Assembly (NCBI GenBank): GCA_017446455.1
Contig: JAFSQV010000002.1
Location: 1-58,053, forward strand
Direction of reading: 5' to 3'
Length of the DNA: 58,053 bases
From: Paludibacteraceae bacterium
GTDB taxonomy: Bacteria; Bacteroidota; Bacteroidia; Bacteroidales; Paludibacteraceae
The notes under the pieces: model-generated
Databases searched by the model: none
Told to the model about the DNA's origin: nothing
The model's input: the letters and a program-made list of their open reading frames with translations, nothing else
Shown here: positions 33,079 to 44,600 of the stretch, piece after piece
How the letters are laid out: each line of letters starts with the position of its first letter
How positions within the stretch are numbered: position 1 is the stretch's first letter
Translations under genes and position numbers: made by a program

Positions 33079-34140
33079 TTGGCCAATGGAGAAACGTTGC
33101 GTTTGTACTATTCGGTGGGCAAGTTTATTTCGCAAAACACGCGTAATGCCCGGTGGGGTAGCGGGGCGCTCAAGAGTATCTCCAGTCAATTACAACAAGA
33201 GATGCCCGGTTTAACCGGTTTCTCGGAGGCAAACATGCGCAAGATGCGTCTGTTCTACGAAGCATGGCAGCCGGTATTCGAACCGCAAGCTGAAAGCACG
33301 TTTGATATGGTGCCTGTAATAGACCATATTGAACTCATTGACTTTCGTTCGCAGGTGGCGAACGAATTGTCAGATGCAAAACGTTCGCAGCCTGCGAACG
33401 AATTAGGAGAAGAACTGTTAAGATGCTTCTTAGTTGTTGGCTTTGACAATCACATTCGGATTATCTCCAATGTACAAACGTTTGACGAACAAATTTTCTA
33501 CGTTGAGCGCTGTGCTCGTGAATTTTGGGGCAGAGAAGGATTGAAGAATGCGCTCCGTAACAATCTCTACCATCAGCAAGGTTCGATGCCGAGTAATTTT
33601 GCGCTTACTATTCCGGACGAGAAACAGCGCCAAGTAGCGATGCAAACCTTCAAAGAAGATAACGTGCTGGATTTTCTGGTGATTGAGAATCCGGATTTAG
33701 TTGATGAACACAATGTGGAGGAGCAGATTGTGAAGAACGTGAAGAACTTTATGATGTCGTTTGGTGGTGAGTTCGCTTTTATGGGGGAACAGTACCGTAT
33801 AATTGTGAACGGCAAAGAGCGTAAGTTGGATTTGCTTTTCTACCATCGGAGAATGCGATGCTTGGTGGCTATCGAACTGAAAGGCGGAGAGTTTATGCCT
33901 GAGTACGCCGGCAAACTCAATTACTATCTATCGGCTTTGGATTCGTTAGTGAAGTTGCCGGAGGAGAATCCGTCTATTGGTATTTTGCTCTGCCGTGATA
34001 AAGATAATACAGAGGTGGAGTTTACCCTTCGTGACATGACTAAACCGATGGGAGTAGCTACTTATCATTCTTCCAATGAATTACCGGAACAATATCGAAA
34101 AGCTCTTCCTTCCGTTGAAGACTTGAAGCGGCTTATGTGA
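33079..34140 (+). CDS. DUF1016 (YhcG-type) PD-(D/E)XK nuclease family protein, 5' end interrupted
   Basis: The frame of 353 codons begins right after an amber codon, with TTG 33079 as the only nearby start. It carries the DUF1016 N-terminal region (LYYSVGKFISQNT, MPGLTGFSEANMRKMRLFYE). The C-terminal nuclease core has FLVIENPDLVDE, FAFMGEQYRIIVNGKERKLD, LLFYHRRMRCLVAIELKGG (with the E-x-K) and PSIGILLCRDKD. Such nucleases sit on accessory islands near restriction-modification genes; their role is not settled. Between the two domains two palindromic repeats encode RSQxANEL. The catalytic half is intact, so either a shortened protein is made or the gene is decaying. A terminator follows at 34181-34218. 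Confidence 0.8.
   Translation: MANGETLRLYYSVGKFISQNTRNARWGSGALKSISSQLQQEMPGLTGFSEANMRKMRLFYEAWQPVFEPQAESTFDMVPVIDHIELIDFRSQVANELSDAKRSQPANELGEELLRCFLVVGFDNHIRIISNVQTFDEQIFYVERCAREFWGREGLKNALRNNLYHQQGSMPSNFALTIPDEKQRQVAMQTFKEDNVLDFLVIENPDLVDEHNVEEQIVKNVKNFMMSFGGEFAFMGEQYRIIVNGKERKLDLLFYHRRMRCLVAIELKGGEFMPEYAGKLNYYLSALDSLVKLPEENPSIGILLCRDKDNTEVEFTLRDMTKPMGVATYHSSNELPEQYRKALPSVEDLKRLM
33346..33400. repeat. Two palindromic coding repeats in the DUF1016 gene
   Basis: CGTTCGC/GCGAACG (33346-33364) and CGTTCGCAG-C-CTGCGAACG (33382-33400) are spaced 36 bp apart and encode RSQVANEL and RSQPANEL. They lie in the variable linker between the two domains and keep the reading frame. Confidence 0.7.
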
Positions 34141-34180
34141 TCTTTCGTGGGCTGAGTCCCATAAATAACCTAATCTGTTT

Positions 34181-34218
34181 GTAGATGATGCGTAATACGT
34201 GTCATCTACTTGTTTTTT
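34181..34218 (+). terminator. Rho-independent terminator of the DUF1016 gene
   Basis: GTAGATGA/TCATCTAC arms (34181-34188 and 34202-34209) with an inner CGT/ACG pair are followed by TTGTTTTTT. Confidence 0.85.
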
Positions 34219-34266
34219 CAATATGCCTATAATAACGCAAATATAATAAGAAACTAACATATAAAA

Positions 34267-34326
34267 ACACAAGATATCATGAGAACAAATTTACTTAACG
34301 GTTTGTCTAATGTAGTGAAAAAAGGA
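34267..34326 (+). repeat. 60-bp perfect direct repeat, right copy
   Basis: Identical to 32552-32611. It covers 12 nt of leader and the first 16 codons of the gene at 34279. Confidence 0.95.
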
Positions 34327-35673
34327 GCAGGCTTGGCTTGTTCTTGGAGTCAGGTTGGGCGGATGTCGGAAGAAGGAGCCATTGAGCACCCATTGAGCAC
34401 CCATTCAGCACCCTTTGGGACCAGGTGGAAACCAGCAGGAAATAAGGCAATAACCTCGTTCAACCCCCTGCGTCTGGCGGCAATGGTAACATTGCTGCTC
34501 ACTTTGGCATGCGGAAATGTGTGGGGAACGGAGGCGAGCAAGTGCGACAGCGACTCTTTGCAACGCGACTCCATCGGACAAGCGGTATTGGTGCAAGGCG
34601 CGGAGAACACGCTGCCGCAGAGCGAAGAGATACAGGCAGAGGAGGCGCAGAAAACCGGTGGTGTGGATCAGGTAAAGGTGGCTGAGGAGAAGTCATGGTT
34701 CCGCACGCTATTGGAGGATACAAAGGCTTTTAAGAAGGATTTCCTGCTTCTGCTGCTCCTTGTCGTATTGGCACTTGTGCTGGTGGTATGGGGTATTATA
34801 GAGATCTGTGACCGGTGCCGAACGATAAAAGACAAGCAAAACATCATTTCCATTATAAGAAACGTACTCGCTTTTGGTTCGATAGCTGCCTTGTGCGTCT
34901 ATTCGGACTCGTCGTGGTGTTATCTGGTGTTTGTGGCAATGATCTTGTTGCACATCAGCAGAAGCCATGCCGGGTTCATTGATGAGATCAACGATATCGT
35001 TGCGGCATTGCAGGGAAAGAAAGTCAAGACAGAGAAAACTTCCCAATCCGAGAAAGAGAATAAACGTCGTAAGGAGGCGGAGGAAGCGCAAGCAGAAGAA
35101 CCCAAACCGGTTCAGCAACCAAATATCCCGAAAACCGGACTTACCCAACTGAAAAGAGCAGTAGGTAATGCCCCCAAAGCTCAATTTGCTGATTTAAGTG
35201 AGGTGTCGCAACTCATGCAAGCCAATCAGGCTTCGTCTGAGACGAAGATGATGGATTTGTCGCAGTTTATGCAGGCATCCATGGCGGCGGAGCGATTGGC
35301 ATTGAACCATCTGCGTACCAGGTATCCGGCTCTGGAGGAAGACAGAAAACTGATGTTGGATAACGGATATATTCTTCTGGATGGTTTTGTGCAGGAAGAG
35401 GATAAGAATACCCTTATAGAAGTTTCCTTCACTCGCAGAAAGCGACCGATAGAGAAAGTCCATGCTTTTGATAAACTGTTAGAGGCGCAGAAGCAGATTA
35501 CCTACAAGACAAGAAAGCAAACGTACCTTTTGATTGTCTTTGTGACCGAGAACGCGAAAGTGCAAAAGGAAATAAAAACCTACTATCATAACATATCCGA
35601 ACAATATGATGGATTGAAGATAGAGGTATATACCCTAAACGAATTAAATAAATTAAATCAAGTAACCAAATAA
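34279..35673 (+). CDS. Membrane protein with restriction-endonuclease-like C-terminal domain
   Basis: The 464-residue protein is not a family I can name. An unusual N-terminal stretch (1-60) with a tandem-repeat segment precedes a hydrophobic segment ending LTLACGNVWGTE (64-84), which looks like a signal peptide or anchor. An acidic linker follows, then a strong membrane helix (154-176) and a hydrophobic hairpin (about 193-226). Next comes a charged cytoplasmic linker (245-300). The C-terminal domain (334-440) resembles a PD-(D/E)XK fold: AAERLALNHL, YILLDGFVQ, TLIEVSFTRR and TYLLIVFVTE. The usual E-x-K reads E-V-S, so catalysis is doubtful. The gene is 13 nt upstream of the giant secreted protein and may be co-transcribed with it. 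Confidence 0.6.
   Translation: MRTNLLNGLSNVVKKGAGLACSWSQVGRMSEEGAIEHPLSTHSAPFGTRWKPAGNKAITSFNPLRLAAMVTLLLTLACGNVWGTEASKCDSDSLQRDSIGQAVLVQGAENTLPQSEEIQAEEAQKTGGVDQVKVAEEKSWFRTLLEDTKAFKKDFLLLLLLVVLALVLVVWGIIEICDRCRTIKDKQNIISIIRNVLAFGSIAALCVYSDSSWCYLVFVAMILLHISRSHAGFIDEINDIVAALQGKKVKTEKTSQSEKENKRRKEAEEAQAEEPKPVQQPNIPKTGLTQLKRAVGNAPKAQFADLSEVSQLMQANQASSETKMMDLSQFMQASMAAERLALNHLRTRYPALEEDRKLMLDNGYILLDGFVQEEDKNTLIEVSFTRRKRPIEKVHAFDKLLEAQKQITYKTRKQTYLLIVFVTENAKVQKEIKTYYHNISEQYDGLKIEVYTLNELNKLNQVTK
34380..34412 (+). repeat. 11-bp tandem repeat, three units, in coding DNA
   Basis: CATTGAGCACC, CATTGAGCACC, CATTCAGCACC. The unit is not a multiple of three, so each copy is read in a different frame (IEHPLSTHSAP). 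Gain or loss of one unit would shift the frame near the start of the gene. Confidence 0.8.
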
Positions 35674-35686
35674 CTTAAGTAATACT

Positions 35687-38600
35687 ATGAAAAAGTCTAA
35701 ATTAATAAAATCATCGTTAATGCTGACAGCACTATTGCTCTCCATCGGACAGATGTGGGGTGATACGCAAGTTACGTTTACAGCGAATGCGACTTCCGGA
35801 CAAAGAGGGTATGTGAATAGTAATGAGGTTGATACCTTGATTAGAGGGCAGGTGACTCTTAAATTAGATAGTTTAGGAAGTGCTACCTCAAACAGACAAA
35901 TATATAATTCATCAGCGACCAAAGAAGCTTCATGGGTGTTAAGTACTTCTGCAACATCAAACGCAAATAAAAATTATATTGAATTAAAAGCATCAAGTGG
36001 CTATAACATAACCGGAATGCAGATTCGTTTGGCTTCAAGTGGATCTACCGTTAGTAGATGCATAGCCGTATGTTTTGCGTCAGCATTTTCAATGGAGAAC
36101 AACTCTGTTTTAGACACTATATCCATTCCGCTTTTATCTAATGCAAATAATAATTCTGCCTCTCACACGATAACTCTTTCAGGTATTCCTTCCGGAACGG
36201 GGTGCATTCGTATATACAGGGCAGTTAAGTACGATGGAACAAATAAGAAACTTCTAAATTCAGGAGGTACTCAAATTTGGGCATCATCATCTCCGCAGAC
36301 AGTTGTTATCCCATGGATAAAGGTTACATATGAGGCTGCTGCGGCTGATTGTGCTAATTATTCTTTCCATTATGGGACGACGAAGGGAAGTGAAGATCAG
36401 ATGATGTGCTTTAGCCAGGTGGGTAGTTCAACAACATATATCACGGAAGAGTGGACTATACCTTCCAGCGACCAGTGGACGTATGTAGGATGGCAAGGCA
36501 GTTGGCATAATGACAACGCAAAGTCCGCAAACTTGCAGTTATCAAGTATGCGTTATGGTAAAGACCACTCTAATACCTTAGGTTCTATCAGTACAAATGT
36601 AATGGAAGGCGCAAAAGGGTATGTGCAGATTTATAGTGATAATAACGAATCTAATAAGTACGTCGGTTTCGTTCCATCAGGCTATATACTCCGCCGAGGC
36701 ACAGACAGCGATGGTTGGACATCTACAGCATTTATTCCAGATGATGCAGATGATGTAATGGAAGACGAATGGACTACTCCGCTAACGAGCTTTACGGCAG
36801 ATAATGCTGACCACTTCACGTATGTTGGTCTTAAAACAGCTTCGGGTTATGTATGGACAAACCGTTCAGAGACAAGACGGCCTATATTCTTAAAGCCCAA
36901 TGCCACCTGGAAAAATGATAATGCGAAGTTTGTGATGTATTACTGGGATGATAGTAGTCATAGCGGTTATAGTGCCATAATGACCGATCCAGATGGTGAT
37001 GGAGTCTACGAAGCTTGGATTCCTAATACATATTCTTACAATCATGTTTTATTTGGACGTCTTAATCCGGTACAGGTAGATCCTGTTGTCAATTGGGACA
37101 ATAAATGGAATCAAACAACTAATCAAGATTTGCCATCCGACAAGAACTTATTTGAGATAACAGGAGGAAGTGATCAAGCATTTACTGGAAGTTGGTCAGT
37201 GTATGGTAGTAAAGGTAAATTCCATATTTGGTCTAGCAGTAACACCAATAACTGGTATTGCCAATACTATCCCCATTATGTATTAACCTATGATGCTAAA
37301 GGCGGAAGCGGGGAGCCTAGTGCACAAAGTGTGCCCGTAGGCGGCACTTCGTCAGAGCGGACGGTGGAGGTCGCTGCCGGTTCGGGAATGACAGCTCCGA
37401 CGGGATATACGTTTGCCGGATGGAACCCGGATGAGGATGATGCAGATGCCGGAACGATAGATGGAGACTATGATCCATCAGATAATGTTACGTTAAGTGC
37501 AGACATGACACTTTATGCTGTATGGAGTCCGATACCGGTTACTTCTATTACGGTTAGTCCATCGAGCAAGACATTAGATGTAGGAGGTACACAACAGTTG
37601 TCAGTAGAGGTATTGCCTGCTACGGCATTGGATAAGACTGTTACTTGGAGTACCAGCAACGGTTCTATTGCAACAGTAAGTAGCACAGGTTTGGTTACTG
37701 CTGAGGCTCCGGGTTCTTGTACTATTACTGCAACGGCTCATGACGGAAGCGGCGTAACAGGAACGTGCAGCATAACGGTAAATAAGATTCAGCCGACGAA
37801 ATATGACTTCTCGGTGAACAAAACGGTTCTTTGTGGTGAAGAGACAGCTACGTTGACGTTGGCCGGTAGTGAAGATGGTGTAACGTACGAGTTGCGTGAA
37901 GATAGTAGTACGCCTATTGCTGAGACTCAAAAAACAGGAACGGGGTATGCATTGACGTGGACAGGTTTGGGAGCAGGTACGTATGTTGTTTATGCGGTAG
38001 CTGATGCTACATATACTGAGCGTCAGATGAATAGCTCCAAGATAACTGTAACTACCGGAACGGCGACTTCTATTACAACTCAGCCGACGAATCGGGAAGT
38101 GACGGTAGGCGAGGAGGCAACACTGACTGTTGTTGCAGCCGGAACGAGTTTGAGTTATCAATGGAAAGAGAGCGCAACGGAAGGCGGTACTTATAGCAAT
38201 GTGGCTTCGGGTGGCACGAGTGCGTCATATAGTGTTACCCCTGCAGCGGCTGGCACCAAATGGTATAAGTGCGTTGTAACCGGTACCTGCGGAGAGGTCA
38301 CAACCGAAGCACGTAAGATTGTTGCGAACGCGGCAGTAGATCCGCTGGTTAGCTGGACGATGAATGTGAATAATGCAACATGGGGAGCGGCAAGTACATC
38401 GAATCATGGAAATACCGAAATTAGTTCCATTGCAACGTCATGCGATGCAGGAGGCGAGAAGGCGTCAACAAGTGCAACGGCGAAAGTATTGATGGCAGAA
38501 GCTGAGGTTACGACATCAGATCCTCCATCAAATAGTGCAAACTTTACCTTTACACTTGCTACCGGCTATAAAATTGTGCCTGAGAAAATTACTTGTAAAG

Positions 38601-41600
38601 TATTTAACGTTAGTTCGGGAAGCCGAACCTATAAGGCTCAAATCTCCGACAATAACAGCCATGTATATAATAGTACCAATACACTTGCTGTTTCTACAGA
38701 AGCAACTCTGACACCTGCAACCTTTAATTTTGCAAGCGATTTAGAGTTAAAAGGTAATATAACATTGAAGATTTATGCATGGGACACTGACGATAGCAAG
38801 AATCCGACAGAGTTCCGTATGGGTCCGGATATTAAGTTCTATGGCGAAATAGAGACGGCTTGTACTTCTGTTGCAGCACCGACGGGATTGACATGTTCGA
38901 CAGCGGGAGTAAATAGTCTGGCGTTCAGTTGGACGGCTGCAAGTAATGCAAGCAGTTATGATGTATATCTGTATTCCGACGAGGAATGTACAAGCCCAGT
39001 GACTCCGACGGAAGGCAGTCCATATAATGTATCGACGAATAGTGCGACACTGACAGGTCTTACTGCCAGCACAACCTATTACTGTAAGGTACAGTCAAAG
39101 GGTGATGGTGAAGACTATTGTACAGATGGTGGTACGACGGATGCTGAAGATGCTGCAACAACTTGTACGAGTATTACTCCGACGTGGAGTTATCCTTTCT
39201 CAACTATTGGAGTAGGTATAACTATATTTCCAACGATAGGCGGTAATACCGGTAGCGGTACGGTAACTTACACAAGTAGTGCAACAAGTTATGTGGAAAT
39301 ATCAAATGACATGCCTAAAGGAAAGGCAGCCGGTTCTGCAACTGTAACGGCATCTGTAGCTGCAACTGGAAACTATTGTTCAGGTTCAGTGACATCAGGA
39401 ACCATTACTGTTGTTGCCGACCAAAGCGGTTTGATTAAGCAGACATTACCAGCAGGTAAGGGTACTTCTTGGGGAACACCGAGTGCTCCGGCCACAAGTG
39501 GTACATATGCTTCAGATATTACGAGTACTTCTGTTTTAACCAACACAACAGGTATTACTATCGATACCGATTCCAAGGGAGGAAATGATAGTAATGGCGG
39601 TCAAACGGCTAAGATAACAAGTCTTTCTTCCTATGACGCGGACAAATATATGTCACTTGGCTTTACTGTGGCATCAGGCAAGAAGCTGAATGTGTCGGCA
39701 ATTTATATCCCGGTACAACCGGTTAATAGTAATACCAATACATTCAAGGCTGTTTTGACAGATGATGACGATGATACCGAAGATATAGAAGGAATAATTA
39801 CTAATGTTACGAATGGAAAACTAACTTATATTAAATTCTCGTCATATGGATCTGTAACAGGCAACGTAACCCTAAAAATCTATGCTTACGGATGGACAGA
39901 CGGTTATCGTTTCGGTAAGAGCATCGTTATTGATGGCGAGACGGAGAGCACTGCTACGCTGTATGACATTTCTACCAGCGCGACGAATGGTACAATTGCA
40001 GTGACGGTAGGTGGAGCATCAGCGTCGTCTGCGGAAGAGGATGCAACGGTAACAATTACAGCTACACCGAGTTCGGGTTATAGTTTCTCGAGTTGGTCTG
40101 TTGCGGAAGACGATAGTGGAGATCCTGTTTCGGTAACATCCTCCACTACAAACCCGACAACATTCACTATGCCGGCAGCTGATGTGACGGTAAGTGCTAC
40201 GTTTACTCCGAATACGTATGGTATTACCTATCACCTGAACGGTGCAAGTTGGGCGGGCGCGTATGACGCACCTGCGACATATACAGTAGGTACGGGCGCG
40301 ACGCTGCCGGTGGCTGGCAATATGACCAATACAGGTTATTCGTTCAATGGTTGGAAGAACAATAGTGGTCTGACCGGAGATAATATAACCGCTATCGGTA
40401 CTTCCGACTACGGCAACAAAGAGTTCTGGGCTAAGTGGACGGAGAACACGTACACAATTACCTATAACGCAAACGGCGATGGAGCTGGTAATGTTGGTGA
40501 CGCCACGGGTTCGACTTCGGACACGGAAGGTCACTATGTGACTGTAGCGGATAATGGCTTTGCGCTTGAGGATCATGTCTTTGCCGGCTGGAATACGGCG
40601 GCCAATGGAAGTGGTGAGTCATACAGTGAAGGTGAGGAGATTGAGTTAACGGCTAATATGACGCTGTATGCTATTTGGACCGATGACTACAATGTTACTT
40701 GGGGCGATGTGCAGATTGGCGGTGCTGGTGATGCCGTAACTCCGAATCTCGGCGGTAAGAACTATACGATTACGGCTACGATAGCAACTTGGACAGGCGA
40801 TGTGACGGACATAGAGTTAGGTGATGTAACATCCGGTGTAACAGCTTCTATAACCGGCACAACAAGTTCGCCGAGTAAGACCGTGACGATCACCTTCGCG
40901 GTAGGTACCAGTGTTGTGGGCGATGAAATAGAACTCTCTATTAACATCCCTGCACATGGCGACTATGGAGCTAAGACCAGCACAGAAGAGATTGATATTG
41001 AGCGATGTGGCGGTAGTGCCGGCGCAACAACCATTTTCTCGAATGACTTCAGTACGGCAACGGCTGTGGCATACGTAAATGATGGTTCGTCCACTTATTC
41101 GCATTCCTACAATACCTCCTCTACTTTGAGCAACTTAGTAGGAAGTGGTACAAACCTATTCACCTCTCTTGCAAGTTCTATCAAGAAGGGTAATATAGCG
41201 GTTAACTCTTCGACGGGTGGTAATAGCGTAGATGCAACGGGATTCTTCCAAGTATATGGAAATGGCGATAATCCGGTATATTGGTCATTGAATCGCACCT
41301 CCGATTTTGCAGCAACCGCCCCGACGGCATTGCAAGTATCGATGGATATATGGTATAAGAATCTATCTTCAGGTTCTTCGATTGGTGTGCAATTTGCAGT
41401 GGGAGATGGTTTCTCGGATGGATTGGCAAGCGGTACTTCACAAGCGTCTAGTAAGGTACATTCCGGGTTCGGTATCTATTCGAACTCAACTGCAAAACTG
41501 TATGCGTACGAAAATATAAAGACGGAACTTTATTCGACGGGTATTACTCAGGAGACTTGGTTGTCGTTTGTATGGATTATCAATAACACGGGTTCGGATT

Positions 41601-44600
41601 TGACGTACAATAATCCGACAGGATCCGGAACGACTACTTTGGCAAATGATAAATTCGATCTTTGGTTGAAGACGCAAGCCGGAGCAGCAAGTACTTATAC
41701 CAAAATAATTAACGCTGCGGCAGCCACTACGGCAAGCAAGGATTTGCAGAACCTCTATATAGGTAATAACCCAAGTAGCGGTGTAAAGAAACATGAGTTC
41801 CGATTGGATAATGTCGTAGTGAAGGATATCTCGCCGAGTGACAGTAAAGTTACTACGACGCTGTCGTGGTCGCCGGCTGTATCCAGTGATGAAGATTGGG
41901 ATAGTGGTAATAACCGCTTGAACAAAAAGACGAGTGATGCGGACTTCACGTTCACTGCAACGCAGGATAAGAATAGCCTTGGTGCAATCACATATGCAAG
42001 TAGCAACACGAGTGTTGTAACTGTTAATGCCACGACGGGTAAGGTGCACGTTGAAGGCGCTGGTGATGCAACCATTACGGCTACTTTGGCTGAATCGGGC
42101 TGTTACAATAAGGCTACAGCAACCTATGCTATCCACGTCGTAGATGACTGCGATGACGAAGCCGGAACGATTAGTACGGAGGATTTGGGTTGCGACGGTA
42201 TCCGAATGACGGTAACCGGTCATACTGCCGCGGAAGGCGTATCGTATCAATGGTACAAGGTCAAAGCAGAAGGCTCGGATGATGAGGTTGGTGAGGATCA
42301 AGATAACTATACTGCTACTACAGCCGGCGAGTACTATGTAATAGTTACGAATACCGGTGATGGTCATTGTGCGATGGCTTCGACCAATACCGTAACTCTT
42401 GAGGCCAGCGAGAGTGCAACGGCATCGAAGATTGTGAACCAGTGGTACGTCAAGAACGGCCGTCGTACGCCGGATGTCGCATTGGTACAGACCACAAACG
42501 CAACCGGTTTCTACGTTAAGATAGGAGACGATAAGATTTGGGATGAAGCCAATGATGTAACTACCGGTTTTGGTGGATGTCCGTTCCGTCTGGGCGATGA
42601 CGGAATCATCTATCTAAACGGTCAGACATCTGCGGGCGCTGCGCCGAGTGGCCTGACTACAGGCGACGTGACGCTGAAGATCACGGCAACGGCCTGTGGC
42701 GGCAACTCCAGTGAGTTGAGTATCGTGATTCACAAGCAAGCAGCGACAACGGCTAAGTCTGTGGCCTTTGTGGTAGACGGAACGAAGGGCGGTGAAATAA
42801 CGGCATTTACGGCAGCTCACGCAACCACGTCTCCGTTATACGTTTATCTGGATTCCGTAGGAACGGCAGCCAGCGCGCGTCAGTTCTCGTTAACCGGACG
42901 CAATGCATATTGGAGCACAGTAGACTCAACGCTCAAAGCGCATTACTCGCAATTCGATGTGATCCTTATAACCGATGACCCGAGTACGCAGACAGTACCT
43001 GATGGCGTGTCGGGTAAAGATGCATATAAGACACAGGGTTATATCAATGCCTTAGGCGCCCTTATAGATGTTCGTCCGATATTGACGATGGAGGCTTTCG
43101 TAAGTGCACTCGCAAACTGGAAGAGCAAGGGCATCAACGGTAACCCGACATCACCGAATCCGCGTCAGTATGCGATGAAGCTCGATTGTAAGGACCACGA
43201 GATCTTCAACGGTCTGGAAGAAGGCGCAAACGTGGTAGCGACAGTCGAGGACGGAACGACCTATTGGACGGTAACGATGGTAGACAAAACTAAGTCGCCG
43301 TATTCTGCGTTGGCTACAGATGCAACAGATTACGACGGAACGCCGGCACTGCAAGGTTTCTCGGCAAGCGATGTAAGCAGTCTGTTGCTCTTGGGCGAGA
43401 TCAGCGATGGCGCGCACTATGCCGGCGTTGAACGTCAGGAAGAACCGGCGGCTCGTCTGATGTTGCTCGGTTTGAACGCGAAAGCCCTTCCGAACGCGTT
43501 GACTGAAGAAGGAAAGATCATTATTGAGAACGCGTTGACCTATCTGCTTAAGACCAACATGGAGGAAGTGGATGACTGCTCGAACTACTTCACCGGTGCA
43601 ACGAGTACCGATTGGAATACTCCGACGAACTGGTCGAAGGGCGTTGTGCCGAATAGTCCGATGGTACGTGCGCGAATCCTGAAGCCGTGCGAGATTTCCG
43701 GCGTGACGGCTAAAGCCGCACAAATAGATATCGTTACCGGCGGAACAAGTAGTAAGTTCAAAGGTGGTAGCGGTACTTGCACCGGTAAGTTAACTATTAA
43801 CCCGACAGGTGCGTTGGTAGTAGGCGGCGAGATACGTACAGCTGAGGCTCCGTATTACAACAAGGCAGACCTGATGCCGACAGATACCAATAATCTGGTT
43901 ATTAACACGAATGCGACTAACCAGGCGGCATTGGTATTCAACAATGACAAGGGCGACACGAAGGCGACCGTGAATTTGTACAGCCTTGGACGCACGGAGA
44001 GCAGTGCATATCAGTTCCAGTACTTCGCAGTGCCGATGACGTATATCGATGTCAATCCTGCATTTGCCGGCGCGGGCATCTATACCTACGTATGGACTGA
44101 GGCAAGCGGATGGGAGCGCCGCGGATACTACGAAGGTTTGGAGGCCTTCGAGGGAGTAGGTATTACTACGACATTCACAGAAGCCAAGACCTATCAGATG
44201 AAAGGTACGCTGGCTTCGACGGAAGAGAGAGAAATCACTCTGACCACAGGAGGAGCCGGTGCCGGACAGAATATAGTCGGTAACAGTTGGCTCGCGCCAA
44301 TCGATATCGCATCGCTGAAAACAGGTTTGGTAAGTGATGCAAACATCGTCGATAAGACGATATATATCTACTGCACGGGTAAGGACGGTGCTTCTGTTAC
44401 TTACGGAACTTCTGAGACTCCGGGTCAGTGGCTCGCTATTCCGATAGAAGCAGCCGCTTGGAGTGCTTGGGAGGGGCTTAAGGTTATTCCGGCAATGCAA
44501 GGCTTCTGTATTATCGCGAATAGCGAGACGACGCTGACGCTGAACTACAATGACCATGTACGCTCCACGGCATCCGATAAACTGACTCCTTACCTTCGCG

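Noticed and set aside
33079-34140. Reading TAG as a sense codon (alternative genetic code) in the DUF1016 gene
   Set aside because: Another gene in the window (45193-45639) ends with TAG directly after a plausible C-terminus, and all other genes end normally. A local nonsense mutation is simpler.
37601-44557. Several minus-strand open frames of 60-290 codons opposite the giant secreted protein gene
   Set aside because: They have Cys/Arg/Ile-rich translations with no domain, no promoters and no initiation context. They follow from the Thr/Ser/Gly-rich codon composition of the sense gene.
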